A stretch of DNA of 64,000 bases, from contig NZ_JAUMKB010000017.1 in assembly GCF_030519375.1 (NCBI RefSeq), positions 1 to 64,000 on the forward strand. The letters run 5' to 3'. This document shows, one piece after another, positions 1 to 8,957 of the stretch; within the stretch, counting starts at the first letter, position 1; each line of letters opens with the position of its first letter. The stretch comes from Mucilaginibacter tolerans. Its GTDB lineage: Bacteria; Bacteroidota; Bacteroidia; Sphingobacteriales; Sphingobacteriaceae. Below the pieces are notes generated by a model. The model was not told the DNA's origin. It did not search any database and saw only the letters and a list, made by a program, of their open reading frames with translations. The position numbers and the translations under genes were made by a program.

Positions 1-3000
1 ATCTGATAGGTTAGCGTTGGGTCTGAGTCACCATATATTTTGGTTTTGGCATCCGCTGTGATGGTCACCGGCCTTGCGGTAATATCAAGATTGGCGCCTG
101 AATAGCTCAGCGCATAGTTCGTGCCGAGCGTGACTGTACCCTGGCCGATAGGGTAGCTACCAACAGCTTCTCCCGTAGCTCTTGCAAGTGAACCTGAAAA
201 ACTATCCCCGGTTACTACAGTTCCGGAAGTGACTTTATAGGTCAGCGCCGGGTCGGGGTCACCGTAGATTCTTGTTTGGGCATCGGCGGTGATCGTAACG
301 CTGGCAACAGAAATATTGGCGGTCGTCGTCGCTGTTGAATTAAATGAATAATTACCCGCGTCGGTACCAGTTATCGAGATACCCGATACGCTTACAGTTT
401 TGCCGGTGCCGACGTTCTTGTCTGCAAAGTTAGCTGAGGTATAAGTATCAATGAATGCATCACCAGGCAGACGGTTGTCAGTCAGGGTGACCGTTGCTGT
501 GGTAGTGCCGTCATAAACTTTATTTATACCGGTCGCTGCTATCAACAGCGGAAGTTGGGTGATATTCGCTGTCGTAGTTATCGTAGTGCCGGCAAGCGTA
601 TAGTTGCCGGACGCAGGTCCCGTTATAGAGAGCGGTGTTACCGTAACAATCTTTCCGCTGCCCACATTTTTGTCTGAAAACGTAGAGGTGGCGAAATGGA
701 CAGTAAGATTATCGCCACTGGTTCGGTTATCACTCACTGTTACACTAGCCGCGGTGGTTCCGTCGTAAACTTTGTTTGAAGCCAGGGCTGTTACGGTCAA
801 TGTCCTGGAGGTAATACTGGCAGTGGTGGCAGCGCTGGTGTTGAAGCTATAATTACCTGCATCGGCTCCGCCTATAGATATACCACTTACATTGACCGTT
901 TTGGCAGTACCAACAGACGCGCTTGAAAAAGTTGCCGACGTGAACGAATCGGTAAAGACATCGCCGCTTATCCGGTTATCACTCAGGGTGGCCGAAGCTG
1001 AATTAGTGCCGTCATAAACTTTATTGGCCGCAGCAGCTGTGATCGTCAAAGCCTTAGCGGTAATATTTGCTGTCGCAGTAGCAGTAGTAGTGCTGAGGCT
1101 GTAATTCCCGACATCGGCTCCGCTGATCGATATTCCCGACACACTCACCGTCCTGCCGTTCGCTACAGTTTTATCCGCAAAGCCCGCCGCTATATAGGCG
1201 TCTGTTATTATATCCCCGCTTACTTTGTTATCGCTTAAGGATACTGTAGCAGAGGCAGTACCATCGTATGTTTTATTGACGCCGGTTGCTGTAACGGTTA
1301 TAGGCCTTACCGTAATATCAGCAGTAGTAGTCGTCGTGGTGTTAGCTGCATAGTTAGCGGCATCTGTACCAGTGATCGTAATACCGCTGACCGTTACCGT
1401 TTTGCCCGTACCGACATTCTTGTCGGCAAAAGTGGCTGATGAATTAGTGGTTGAAAAAACATCACCGGCTACCCTGTCATCGTTTAGGGTAACAGTAGCC
1501 GCAGTGGATCCGTTATAAATTTTATTTGAGGCTGATGCTGTGACGGCTAAGGCTCTGGGTGTAATATTGGCTGTAGTTGTAGCCGTTGTGTTAGCCGTAT
1601 AATTACCGGCATCTGCACCACTAATCGAAATACCGCTTACAGTCACCGTTTTGCCGTTGGCGACAGTTTTCGATGAAAAAGTTGCCGATGTAAACGCATC
1701 GTTAAATACGTCACCGCTTACGCGGTTATCACTTAATGTAACTGTGGCTGCGTTAATCCCATTATATACTTTATTAGATGCGCTGGCGCTGATCGTCAAT
1801 ACTTTAGCAGTAATATTGCCGATCGGATTTGCAGTGGCGTTAAACGTATAATTGCCGGCGTCTGTGCCAGTGATCGAAATACCGCTTACTGTTACCGTTT
1901 TGCCGTTGCCTACATTCTTATCGGCATAAGTTGCTGAGGTAAAAGCACCGACAAACACGTCACCTGATACCCTGTTGTCGCCGAGCGTGACCGTGGCAGC
2001 GGTCGTTCCGTCATATACCTTGCCGCCACCCGTTACAGTTGCTGTTACCGTTAACGCCCTTGCAGTAAGACTCGCCGTTGTTGATGGAGTCGGTGCTCCT
2101 GTCAATGTATAATTCGCAGAACCTAATGTTGGAACGAGTGCCGCCGTTACCGTCTTTCCTGCGCCTACGTTCTTATTCGCAAATGTAGCAGTACCACCTG
2201 ATGTGGTAACCACGTCAGGGCTAAGAACGCCGCTCAGTGATATTGATGCAATTGCTGCTGTCGTATTACCATCATAAACCTTGTCTGAAGCTGTAAACGA
2301 CCAGGTTATAGCCAATGGATTAACAGTTAACGTGCCAGTTGCGCTGCTGCCATTAAATGAAGCATCAGCTGTAAAACTGGCTGTAATGGTTGGACTACCT
2401 GCAGGGATGCGTGTTCCGCTGAGCGTTAGAGCAATGTTCGGCAGTGTTGCTACACCGGAGCTATTCGTAGTCGCACTTCCCACGGCTGTTCCATTTATTA
2501 CAAAATTGATAGTTTTACCTTGGATGGCGTTGCCATTTCCTGGCCCGCTCGATTGTGTGAGTGTAGCAGTAAATGTGGCGGTTCCACCATAGGTACCCGT
2601 AACATTAGTGACTACTATTTTGGTATTAGGATTGGCATCCGTAAAAGTCACCTGGGCGATTAACCCGGAACTCTGTCCCGTCGCGGTCAATTGAAGCGTT
2701 GCCCCATACTCATCCTGATCCGGCGGCACTACCCATGTAGCTGTAATATTTCCGACTGAATCCGCTGTTACTGTCCATGGCTGATGCGCTGTGCTTATCT
2801 GATCATCAGCAGGTTCTCCCACATGGAGCACCTGTAGTGTTACAGGCTCATTAACCATAAAACCCGAACCGGTAATGTATACCGTTGATCCCGGAGGATA
2901 ATCCTGCTGATCAGTCTGTACAGTCGGCTGTTGAGTAGTTTGAGAAAATGCGTAAGGTGAAATAAAATATAGTAAACAGAAAATTATTACCACCCTGGCA

Positions 3001-3242
3001 GCAAACAAACGTACAACGAAGTTCATTGCCATTACGATGGGCTTCGGTACAAAATCTTTGAACCGTTTATTTTTCCGAGGAAAATCATTGACAACTGGCA
3101 CGCCCACTTCGGCATAAAAACCATTATCTGTTGATAATTCACCGGCTTCTGTTGAATTTGATCCAAGGGATTTAATTCCTGTTGATAAAAGAACTTTGTC
3201 TTTTATAGATAAAATCGGATGCAAGATTCCTTTTTGTGACAT
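1..3242 (-). CDS. Giant YDG/MBG-repeat surface protein, C-terminus cut by window edge
   Basis: My translation of the minus strand is open from the ATG at 3242 to base 1, about 1080 residues, with no stop. Order of parts: a polar N-terminal stretch (1-70), a hydrophobic signal or anchor segment (about 74-95, ending near SPYAFSQ), an Ig/IPT-like domain opening with DYPPGSTVYITGSGF, a bacterial Ig-like repeat with TYGGTATFTATL, eight YDG repeats (KVYDGTT..ATVTLSDNR..GD) of about 83 residues, then at least two MBG-type repeats with RIYGDPDPALTY and KIYGDSDPTLTY. YDG and MBG repeats are known from long secreted adhesin-like proteins, so a cell-surface stalk or adhesin is likely. Residues 71 and 73 are alternative starts (3032, 3026) that give an ordinary signal peptide. 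A C-terminal sorting domain would be outside the window. Confidence 0.9.
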   Translation of the reverse strand, partial: MSQKGILHPILSIKDKVLLSTGIKSLGSNSTEAGELSTDNGFYAEVGVPVVNDFPRKNKRFKDFVPKPIVMAMNFVVRLFAARVVIIFCLLYFISPYAFSQTTQQPTVQTDQQDYPPGSTVYITGSGFMVNEPVTLQVLHVGEPADDQISTAHQPWTVTADSVGNITATWVVPPDQDEYGATLQLTATGQSSGLIAQVTFTDANPNTKIVVTNVTGTYGGTATFTATLTQSSGPGNGNAIQGKTINFVINGTAVGSATTNSSGVATLPNIALTLSGTRIPAGSPTITASFTADASFNGSSATGTLTVNPLAITWSFTASDKVYDGNTTAAIASISLSGVLSPDVVTTSGGTATFANKNVGAGKTVTAALVPTLGSANYTLTGAPTPSTTASLTARALTVTATVTGGGKVYDGTTAATVTLGDNRVSGDVFVGAFTSATYADKNVGNGKTVTVSGISITGTDAGNYTFNATANPIGNITAKVLTISASASNKVYNGINAATVTLSDNRVSGDVFNDAFTSATFSSKTVANGKTVTVSGISISGADAGNYTANTTATTTANITPRALAVTASASNKIYNGSTAATVTLNDDRVAGDVFSTTNSSATFADKNVGTGKTVTVSGITITGTDAANYAANTTTTTTADITVRPITVTATGVNKTYDGTASATVSLSDNKVSGDIITDAYIAAGFADKTVANGRTVSVSGISISGADVGNYSLSTTTATATANITAKALTITAAAANKVYDGTNSASATLSDNRISGDVFTDSFTSATFSSASVGTAKTVNVSGISIGGADAGNYSFNTSAATTASITSRTLTVTALASNKVYDGTTAASVTVSDNRTSGDNLTVHFATSTFSDKNVGSGKIVTVTPLSITGPASGNYTLAGTTITTTANITQLPLLIAATGINKVYDGTTTATVTLTDNRLPGDAFIDTYTSANFADKNVGTGKTVSVSGISITGTDAGNYSFNSTATTTANISVASVTITADAQTRIYGDPDPALTYKVTSGTVVTGDSFSGSLARATGEAVGSYPIGQGTVTLGTNYALSYSGANLDITARPVTITADAKTKIYGDSDPTLTYQ
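290..2330 (-). repeat. Tandem YDG-repeat array, eight units of about 250 bp
   Basis: The complement of KVYDG/KIYNG (gtcataaacttt and variants) recurs near 510, 765, 1015, 1267, 1520, 1765, 2015 and 2277, a period of about 242-262 bp. Each unit also carries LSDNR..GD and TVSGISITG..AGNY blocks. Units are alike but diverged at DNA level, so this is an old in-frame protein repeat array. It is still a substrate for slippage or recombination that could change stalk length. Confidence 0.88.
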
Positions 3243-3271
3243 GTTAAACTAGTTCTAGGTTGAAATTGGTT

Positions 3272-3303
3272 GGTGAATACTTACTTAAGGCATTCACCTT
3301 TTT
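3272..3303 (+). terminator. Plus-strand hairpin plus T-run before the YDG gene start
   Basis: GGTGAAT (3272-3278) pairs with ATTCACC (3292-3298). An inner CTT/AAG pair encloses a 4-base loop, and five T follow on the plus strand. It sits 30-61 bases upstream of the minus-strand ATG at 3242. It may end a plus-strand transcript or form a leader hairpin in the minus-strand mRNA. No plus-strand gene is visible before it. Confidence 0.45.
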
Positions 3304-4254
3304 GAGGCTTATCGTTACGCTTACCAGAAAATTATATTCCCTGATATTGTATATATTGCTTATGCCTATGCCAACTATCATACCATTCACGAAAAAATGA
3401 ATGGCATTTTCGTCTTAAACTCCCTTTATTTGCATCAACAGTTATATAAATTGCTTCATGATTTATGGATAAATTGCTTCAAAACTTATTTATAAATTAA
3501 AAGAACAATAATTTTAAAAAAATCAATGCGTTGCAGATAATTGCCCAATATGGGGAATAAATATCTGGTAGGTGGGTAAAATAATTGCCATTGTTTACTG
3601 ATAACTATCACATTATCAATATTATACAAATAACCCTCATAAGATTTTGATTATTAATCACATATATGATTATATGCTGCGTTGATATCCCTGGGTGAAA
3701 TGCAAAGAAGGAATTCCTTATCTTTTCAATTTTTCATAAAATACAGATCAGGGCCCTTTATAACCGGATATACGTTATCGCGCCTGGACGGCAGACAAAC
3801 CGCTCTACAAAATATCATAGTCCCTGTGCGTTGCCTGGTTCCGCGAGTGTCAGAACTCAGGGTCTGACGAAAGTATAGTCGGTTTCGTAGATGGCTTCAT
3901 CAACCAATCTGCCTATGAAAATAACCAATCCCCGCGGCTTCAACCGAAGCCGGCAAGTCATATATTTTGCCCGTAATTACTCAGATAGATCTATTTTAGT
4001 TATTGCTAAATATGGCCGGTTATGATTTGTTATCCGACCGGGATCGGCAAGGTTAACTTCGGAAAAATTGCAGCAAGCCGGGCCTGGCTGAAAACGGATG
4101 AATGACACGCTTTGGAAACCTAAGGATCGAATCTCCAAGAGCTTGTCCCCAGGAATATCTATCGGACTGCTTAATCCAATTGTGGAAAAAAAGCCTTATA
4201 TTAATCCTTTGGATGAATACGGATCGAAGAAAATTATAGTAGGGTAGGTGCGGA
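3304..4254. other. Intergenic stretch without a recognisable gene
   Basis: This stretch separates the YDG protein from the AraC regulator. The part up to about 3680 is very AT-rich, and 3770-4050 is nearer coding composition. The short open frames here (plus 3682-3867, minus 4053-4319) have no recognisable motif, and the second overlaps the end of the AraC gene in another frame. No RNA gene or mobile-element remnant was recognised. Confidence 0.5.
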
Positions 4255-5058
4255 TCAGGCGCTCGGCGCTTTGCCAAACTTTTTCTTAAACGAAGTGGAA
4301 AAATGAGCCAGGCTTTCAAAACCCAGGTCCAAATAGATTGCCGATGGTTTCATTTGCTTCTGTTCGATCAGATGTTTCGCTTCAGTTAGGCGCCTGTCCT
4401 GCAACCAATGCCGAGGCGGCGCGCCAAAAGTTTTTTGAAAATCCCGCTTAAAACCTGCCAGGCTCCGCCCGGTCAGCTGCGCAAACTTCTCCACCGGCAC
4501 ATTGAAATGATAATTATTGAGCATAAACTTCTTCAGATCGATCTTATGCGGCTCGGCAAAATCAAACAAAAAACTCCGCAAACCAGGCAGGACATACAAC
4601 AGCAATTTGACACCCTCTTTGATCTTCAGAACACCCATTTCTTCGGTCAACGTGGCTGATGTTCGCCGCGCATAAGGCAGGATAGACTGAAAATAACCCT
4701 TCAGAAATTCATCCGGAGGCACCAGAATATTCGGCGGTCCGACATACTTCGGACCTGATTCAATCTTCTCCTCCAGGGCGATCTTCCGCAGCAGATCCTC
4801 CTGCAGCGTAATAATGATCGTCTCATAATTTCCGCCCGGCAGAGGCGTCTTGGTGATCGTACCCAACTGGCTCTTGCCAATCAGCAGCATCTGGCCGGCC
4901 GACATGGAGATCGTTTGTGCAGTCGTTTCCAGATGGAATGCGCCAGAAACCTGCAAAACCAGGGTATGATGGTTCCAAAAGCATACCTTCTCCTTCCTGG
5001 CGGCGGAGAGGTATGCATGGAAAATAACACCGGGAAGAATTTCTTCGTGATTCGTCAT
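4255..5058 (-). CDS. AraC-family transcriptional regulator
   Basis: 267 residues. The N-terminal ~150 residues look like the cupin-like sensing half of ExsA/AraC-type regulators (FHLETTAQTISMSAGQMLLI). The C-terminal ~100 residues carry the two AraC helix-turn-helix units: FAQLTGRSLAGFKRDFQKTFG followed by the second-HTH signature AIYLDLGFESLAHFSTSFKKKFG, ending at once after GKAPSA. Its start codon directly abuts the stop of the aldo/keto reductase gene on the same strand, so the two are co-transcribed, with the reductase first. It probably controls that pair; the effector cannot be read from sequence. Confidence 0.88.
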   Translation of the reverse strand: MTNHEEILPGVIFHAYLSAARKEKVCFWNHHTLVLQVSGAFHLETTAQTISMSAGQMLLIGKSQLGTITKTPLPGGNYETIIITLQEDLLRKIALEEKIESGPKYVGPPNILVPPDEFLKGYFQSILPYARRTSATLTEEMGVLKIKEGVKLLLYVLPGLRSFLFDFAEPHKIDLKKFMLNNYHFNVPVEKFAQLTGRSLAGFKRDFQKTFGAPPRHWLQDRRLTEAKHLIEQKQMKPSAIYLDLGFESLAHFSTSFKKKFGKAPSA

Positions 5059-6030
5059 TTACCGTTGTAAGTAGGTGCCGCCTAAAATAGCGCCCGGTGC
5101 AAAAGTAGTATTTAAGGTATTCATTTCCTCCGGCGTAAAGGTAATCTCCATAGCGGCCGTATTCTCCGGCAAACGCGACCTTCGGCTCATACTTACTAAA
5201 GGCATGAACTCAGCGCCCTGGGCATTGACCCAGGCGATGGCGATCTGCGTAGGAGTGAAGCCCTTGTCTTTTGCGAGTTGCTTCAACACCTCCACCTTCT
5301 GCAAGTTCTTAACCAGGTTGTCGCCCTGGAAACGCGAAAAGTGCGTGTGGTAATCATTTTCCGGTAGCGGCGCCTTCATTTCACCGGTCAACAAACCCTC
5401 TGCCGTATTGGCAAAAGTCACCACCGCGATGCCCAATTCTTTAGCAACAGGTAACAAATCCTTTTCGATCTGGCGGTCAGCTAAAGAATAACCGATCTCC
5501 AAAGCGCTGATTGGATAAACGTTATTGGCTTCCCGTAACTGATCCGCAGTAATTTCAGATACGCCGATGTAACGCACCTTACCTTCCTTGACCAGGTCAG
5601 CCACCGTGCCGATGATATCGGCTACTGGCACGCTGCCATCCATGCGACAGGGCTGATACAGATCAATGGTCTCGATGCCTAAACGCGTCAGCGAATAATT
5701 GATAAAATTTTTGATGGCGATAGGGCGGAGGTCCAAACCCAACCATTGACCGTTATGAAAGATCGCCCCGAATTTCACGCTGATGAAAGCATCGTCCCGA
5801 CGACCTTTAATGGCCCTGCCAACAAGCATCTCGTTATGCCCGGCACCATAAAAGTCGCCGGTATTTAAAAAGTTGATGCCATTGTCCAGCGCCTGCTGTA
5901 TAGTGGCTATACTTTCGTTTTCATCCGGCGTCGGGCCGCCCCAGATGGACGACATGCGCATACAGCCCAAACCTAACTTCGATACCTCCGGGCCGTTGAT
6001 ACCTAATTTAATTTTTTGAATGTTTTTCAT
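5059..6030 (-). CDS. Aldo/keto reductase with atypical catalytic tetrad
   Basis: 323 residues, the full length of a single-domain NADPH-dependent (beta/alpha)8 aldo/keto reductase. Family landmarks are the N-terminal KLGLGCMRMS, the NTGDFYG motif with Tyr61, ISVKFG with Lys86, and the SRRSRLPENTAAM cofactor region near the C-terminus. In the classical Asp-Tyr-Lys-His tetrad the Asp position is Asn56 and the His position is Cys128 (DLYQPCR). I recall related proteins with the same NTGDFYG motif and a non-His residue in the second motif, so this looks like a natural subgroup. It is the first gene of a two-gene operon with the AraC regulator. Substrate unknown. Confidence 0.9.
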   Translation of the reverse strand: MKNIQKIKLGINGPEVSKLGLGCMRMSSIWGGPTPDENESIATIQQALDNGINFLNTGDFYGAGHNEMLVGRAIKGRRDDAFISVKFGAIFHNGQWLGLDLRPIAIKNFINYSLTRLGIETIDLYQPCRMDGSVPVADIIGTVADLVKEGKVRYIGVSEITADQLREANNVYPISALEIGYSLADRQIEKDLLPVAKELGIAVVTFANTAEGLLTGEMKAPLPENDYHTHFSRFQGDNLVKNLQKVEVLKQLAKDKGFTPTQIAIAWVNAQGAEFMPLVSMSRRSRLPENTAAMEITFTPEEMNTLNTTFAPGAILGGTYLQR

Positions 6031-6033
6031 GAC

Positions 6034-6059
6034 ACAAAGGTCAACATGCAGACCTTTGT
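6034..6059 (-). promoter_or_regulatory. Perfect 9-bp inverted repeat before the AKR-araC operon
   Basis: ACAAAGGTC (6034-6042) and GACCTTTGT (6051-6059) are exact inverted repeats around an 8-base spacer. They end four bases before the reductase ATG at 6030. On the minus strand the inner arm ends in CCTTTG, resembling the TTTG of the Bacteroidetes -7 box. The position suits an operator over a short-leader promoter, or an RNA hairpin hiding the start. Which protein binds is unknown. Confidence 0.5.
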
Positions 6060-6218
6060 AAGGTTTCCCTGATGGCTCAATTTACTTTACTCTGCGGCTC
6101 ACCGTATCTTTACCGCTTGATATTCCGGTTTGTAATTCTTCTCATTCGAGGACATTCTTGGGGGCAAATGCGAATTCATCACGTTAAACATAATTACGCG
6201 TCAGTCACGCCCCCTGAG

Positions 6219-8876
6219 TTACAATTCTAATGTAAACTCATAACGACCAGCCGGTAATCGGAATGTATTTGTGAAGGCAGTCTTGCCATTAATTGTGAGC
6301 AGTTTTTTCCCTGCCTTGCCAAGATCGAGATCAGCTGATGTATTTGGCGGAACAATTAATTTATAATGGATCTGATGCCCTTTGGTCTGCCAGGATGAAG
6401 TGATCCTGCCGAAAGGGCTGTCATGCCTCGATTCAAGATCTGTAATTAGAAAATTAGGACTAACCTCAAAATGTCTGAAGCCGGGTTGCGCCTCGTCAGT
6501 TTTTATGCCACCTAATGCCTTAAACATCCAGGCACTAATCTCGCCGAACATAATGTGGTTGAGGGACAGGTCACGCTTCAGCTCAATATTCCAGTTTTCG
6601 TATAAGGTGGTTGCCCCGTTTACTATCCACCATCCCCACGATGGAAATGTGTTCTGTGTTGCCAGTTTATACGCCGTTTCTGCCTGGCCGTTGTCACTTA
6701 ACGCTCCCAATATAGCTTTCGCCCCCAAAATGCCGACGTCCAGATGATAATTATTCGCAGCAACGGACCTTGCCAGTATAACTGCGGCTTTTTCTTTCAG
6801 TTGGTTCGGTACAATGCCCCAATATAGTGGCACAGCCTGCTCGGTTTGATAACCATCTGCGTACTGACCGGTTTGAATGTTTAAATATTTAGCATTGATG
6901 GCATTCTTGATTTTGGAGGCGAGAGCTGAATAGGTAGCTGCATCTGCCGATTTTCCTAATAATTTGGCGGTTTTTGCTAAGATGTTAGCATCAACGTAGT
7001 AATAAACGGAAGACGTTAGTTCTACAGGGGTTTTTGATTTTACCGGCGCCCAGTCGCCCAAACCCCATGTCGTCAAACCAGTCGGATATAATTCATTGAT
7101 ATGATCCACATAGCGTTTAATGTTATCATAGTTATCGCGTAATATCTTATCGTCACCATAAAAGACGTATACATTCCATGGAATTATAGCTATCGTGCTT
7201 GTCCAGTCGGGACCATTACCCCATTCATAGCCCCAGCCATCGCTCGGAATAATGGACGGCAATACGCCATTGGGTTGCTGCTCGTCGCGGTGATCGGCAA
7301 GCCATTTTTCATAAACGGTGATGCTATCAAAATTATATAATCCGGTTTCACTGGCTATATGAGCATCTCCGGTCCAGCCGTTCTTTTCGCGCTGCGGGCA
7401 ATCGGTTGGATAACCAAACAGATTAGAAAGATAAGACGCGTTAGTAGCCTCATAGATTTTGTTGATGAGATCACTTGAGGTATGGATATAACCTACTTGC
7501 TTCACATCGCTGTGCATAAACCAGGCGCTCAGGCTTTCCTTTGTTAATTTAATGGGTTTATTACTCACCACTTCTACATACTGAAAGCCTTTGTAATTAA
7601 AGTGCGGCATAAAAGTTTCGGGGCCTTTGCCATGAAGCCTGTATATATCGGTAGCGTACGGATCGAAAGCTTTGGTGGCGGTATCGAGGAAATAGTCTAC
7701 ATTGCTTTGATCCGGATACCCGTTGGGATAAAGTTTTTCGGCATGGATAACGCGCACGACCGTACTCGAATCACCCTCCAGCGTAATTTGTGTCACACCG
7801 GCAATATTGCGCCCGATATCGAAGATGTAAGTCGTATCATTCAGCTTTTTCAAAGTCACAGGGACTATCTTTTCAACATTCCGGATCGGCTGGATGGCCT
7901 GTGCTACGATCTTCTGCGCGGGCGCCTGCCGGTTGATCACATTGTGCCATTTACTATCATCAAAATCCGGCCTATCCCATCCCGGTTGTTCCATGCGGGC
8001 ATCGTAATGTTCGCCGGTATAAATGCTATTGTAAATGACCGGGCTAAGCGACGTTTTCCAGTCCTTACCGGAGGTGATTACCTGCGCCGAGCCATCGCTA
8101 TAGGTGATCCGCAGGTCCAGGCAAAAGGCAGGACGGTTGCGCCATGGAGCGCGCTCAAAATCCCATACCCCTATTGATTGAAAATTATACCAGCCATTGC
8201 CAAGCAATACGCCGATGGCATTTTTGCCGGTTTTCAGATTTGCGGTCACATCGTATGTCACATAGAGCGTCCTGCGGTCAAAGCGGGTATACATCGGATC
8301 GAGGCGATGGTCGCCTATCTTTTGCCCGTTGACATAAAGCTCATACAATCCCACTGCACTGATGTAGGCCCGCGCAGAAACGATGTGTTTCGAAGTCTCG
8401 AATGCTTTCCGAAAATAAGGTGCTGCTTTAGTTTTGATGGTTTCTCCATCACTTATCCACGATCCCTGCCAGTTTGATGAGAGCATCATACCCGTTTCAA
8501 AACTGCTTGCTGCCGGTTTACAGGGCCTGCCATTTTTATCCCATAAGATTATACGCCAATAGTATTTGGTAAATGGCTGCAAGGGTTTACCATTGTAGAC
8601 TGCCAGGTTAGTATTTGAATTTGTTTGATGGAACACCCAATTATCGCCATTGCCTTTAACGACTTCGGCAGAATCCGTACCGACAGCTATTTGGTAACCT
8701 GTTTGCCTGGCACCCGGGCGGGAATCATCCATTTGCCAGGTAAAACGTGGATGCGGGTTGTCTATACCCAGGGGTATAGACAAATACTCGCATTCCAGTT
8801 TACGTATTTGAGCGTTTTGTCCACGGCAAAAGCAAGGCAGGGTCAGGAAAATAATAAAGTATTTAAAAAGTCTCAT
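6219..8876 (-). CDS. Exported GH78 alpha-L-rhamnosidase (mannan PUL)
   Basis: 885 residues with an N-terminal hydrophobic signal (LFKYFIIFLTLPCFC). The domain order is that of GH78: a beta-sandwich with LECEYLSIPLGIDNPHPRFTWQ, a carbohydrate-binding beta domain (AYISAVGLYELYVNGQKIGD), then the (alpha/alpha)6 catalytic barrel with DCPQREKNGWTGDAH near residue 490, where the acidic residues of the family lie, and a C-terminal beta domain. GH78 enzymes release alpha-L-rhamnose by inversion. It is the last gene of the ECF/FecR-linked PUL, directly after GH92 and GH76. A rhamnose-decorated mannan is therefore a reasonable target, by inference only. Confidence 0.92.
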   Translation of the reverse strand: MRLFKYFIIFLTLPCFCRGQNAQIRKLECEYLSIPLGIDNPHPRFTWQMDDSRPGARQTGYQIAVGTDSAEVVKGNGDNWVFHQTNSNTNLAVYNGKPLQPFTKYYWRIILWDKNGRPCKPAASSFETGMMLSSNWQGSWISDGETIKTKAAPYFRKAFETSKHIVSARAYISAVGLYELYVNGQKIGDHRLDPMYTRFDRRTLYVTYDVTANLKTGKNAIGVLLGNGWYNFQSIGVWDFERAPWRNRPAFCLDLRITYSDGSAQVITSGKDWKTSLSPVIYNSIYTGEHYDARMEQPGWDRPDFDDSKWHNVINRQAPAQKIVAQAIQPIRNVEKIVPVTLKKLNDTTYIFDIGRNIAGVTQITLEGDSSTVVRVIHAEKLYPNGYPDQSNVDYFLDTATKAFDPYATDIYRLHGKGPETFMPHFNYKGFQYVEVVSNKPIKLTKESLSAWFMHSDVKQVGYIHTSSDLINKIYEATNASYLSNLFGYPTDCPQREKNGWTGDAHIASETGLYNFDSITVYEKWLADHRDEQQPNGVLPSIIPSDGWGYEWGNGPDWTSTIAIIPWNVYVFYGDDKILRDNYDNIKRYVDHINELYPTGLTTWGLGDWAPVKSKTPVELTSSVYYYVDANILAKTAKLLGKSADAATYSALASKIKNAINAKYLNIQTGQYADGYQTEQAVPLYWGIVPNQLKEKAAVILARSVAANNYHLDVGILGAKAILGALSDNGQAETAYKLATQNTFPSWGWWIVNGATTLYENWNIELKRDLSLNHIMFGEISAWMFKALGGIKTDEAQPGFRHFEVSPNFLITDLESRHDSPFGRITSSWQTKGHQIHYKLIVPPNTSADLDLGKAGKKLLTINGKTAFTNTFRLPAGRYEFTLEL

Positions 8877-8957
8877 TTATAAGAATAGGTGATTAGCAAT
8901 CTTACAAAAATAATACTTCGTTTTTTTCAACTGTCCCCCACTGTTCGAGACTGTTCT

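Noticed and set aside
290..2330. Regular 250-bp repeats considered as a CRISPR or satellite array
   Set aside because: The repeats are in frame, diverged, and translate to YDG domains; unit length and lack of unique spacers exclude CRISPR.
2281..2592. Plus-strand frames inside the YDG gene
   Set aside because: Antisense shadows of a low-complexity repeat gene that is clearly coding on the minus strand.
3682..3867. 61-codon open frame on the plus strand
   Set aside because: No motif, no recognisable family and no context; chance frame in an intergenic stretch.
4053..4319. 88-codon minus-strand frame overlapping the AraC gene end
   Set aside because: It runs through the AraC C-terminus in another frame and its composition is unlike a protein family.
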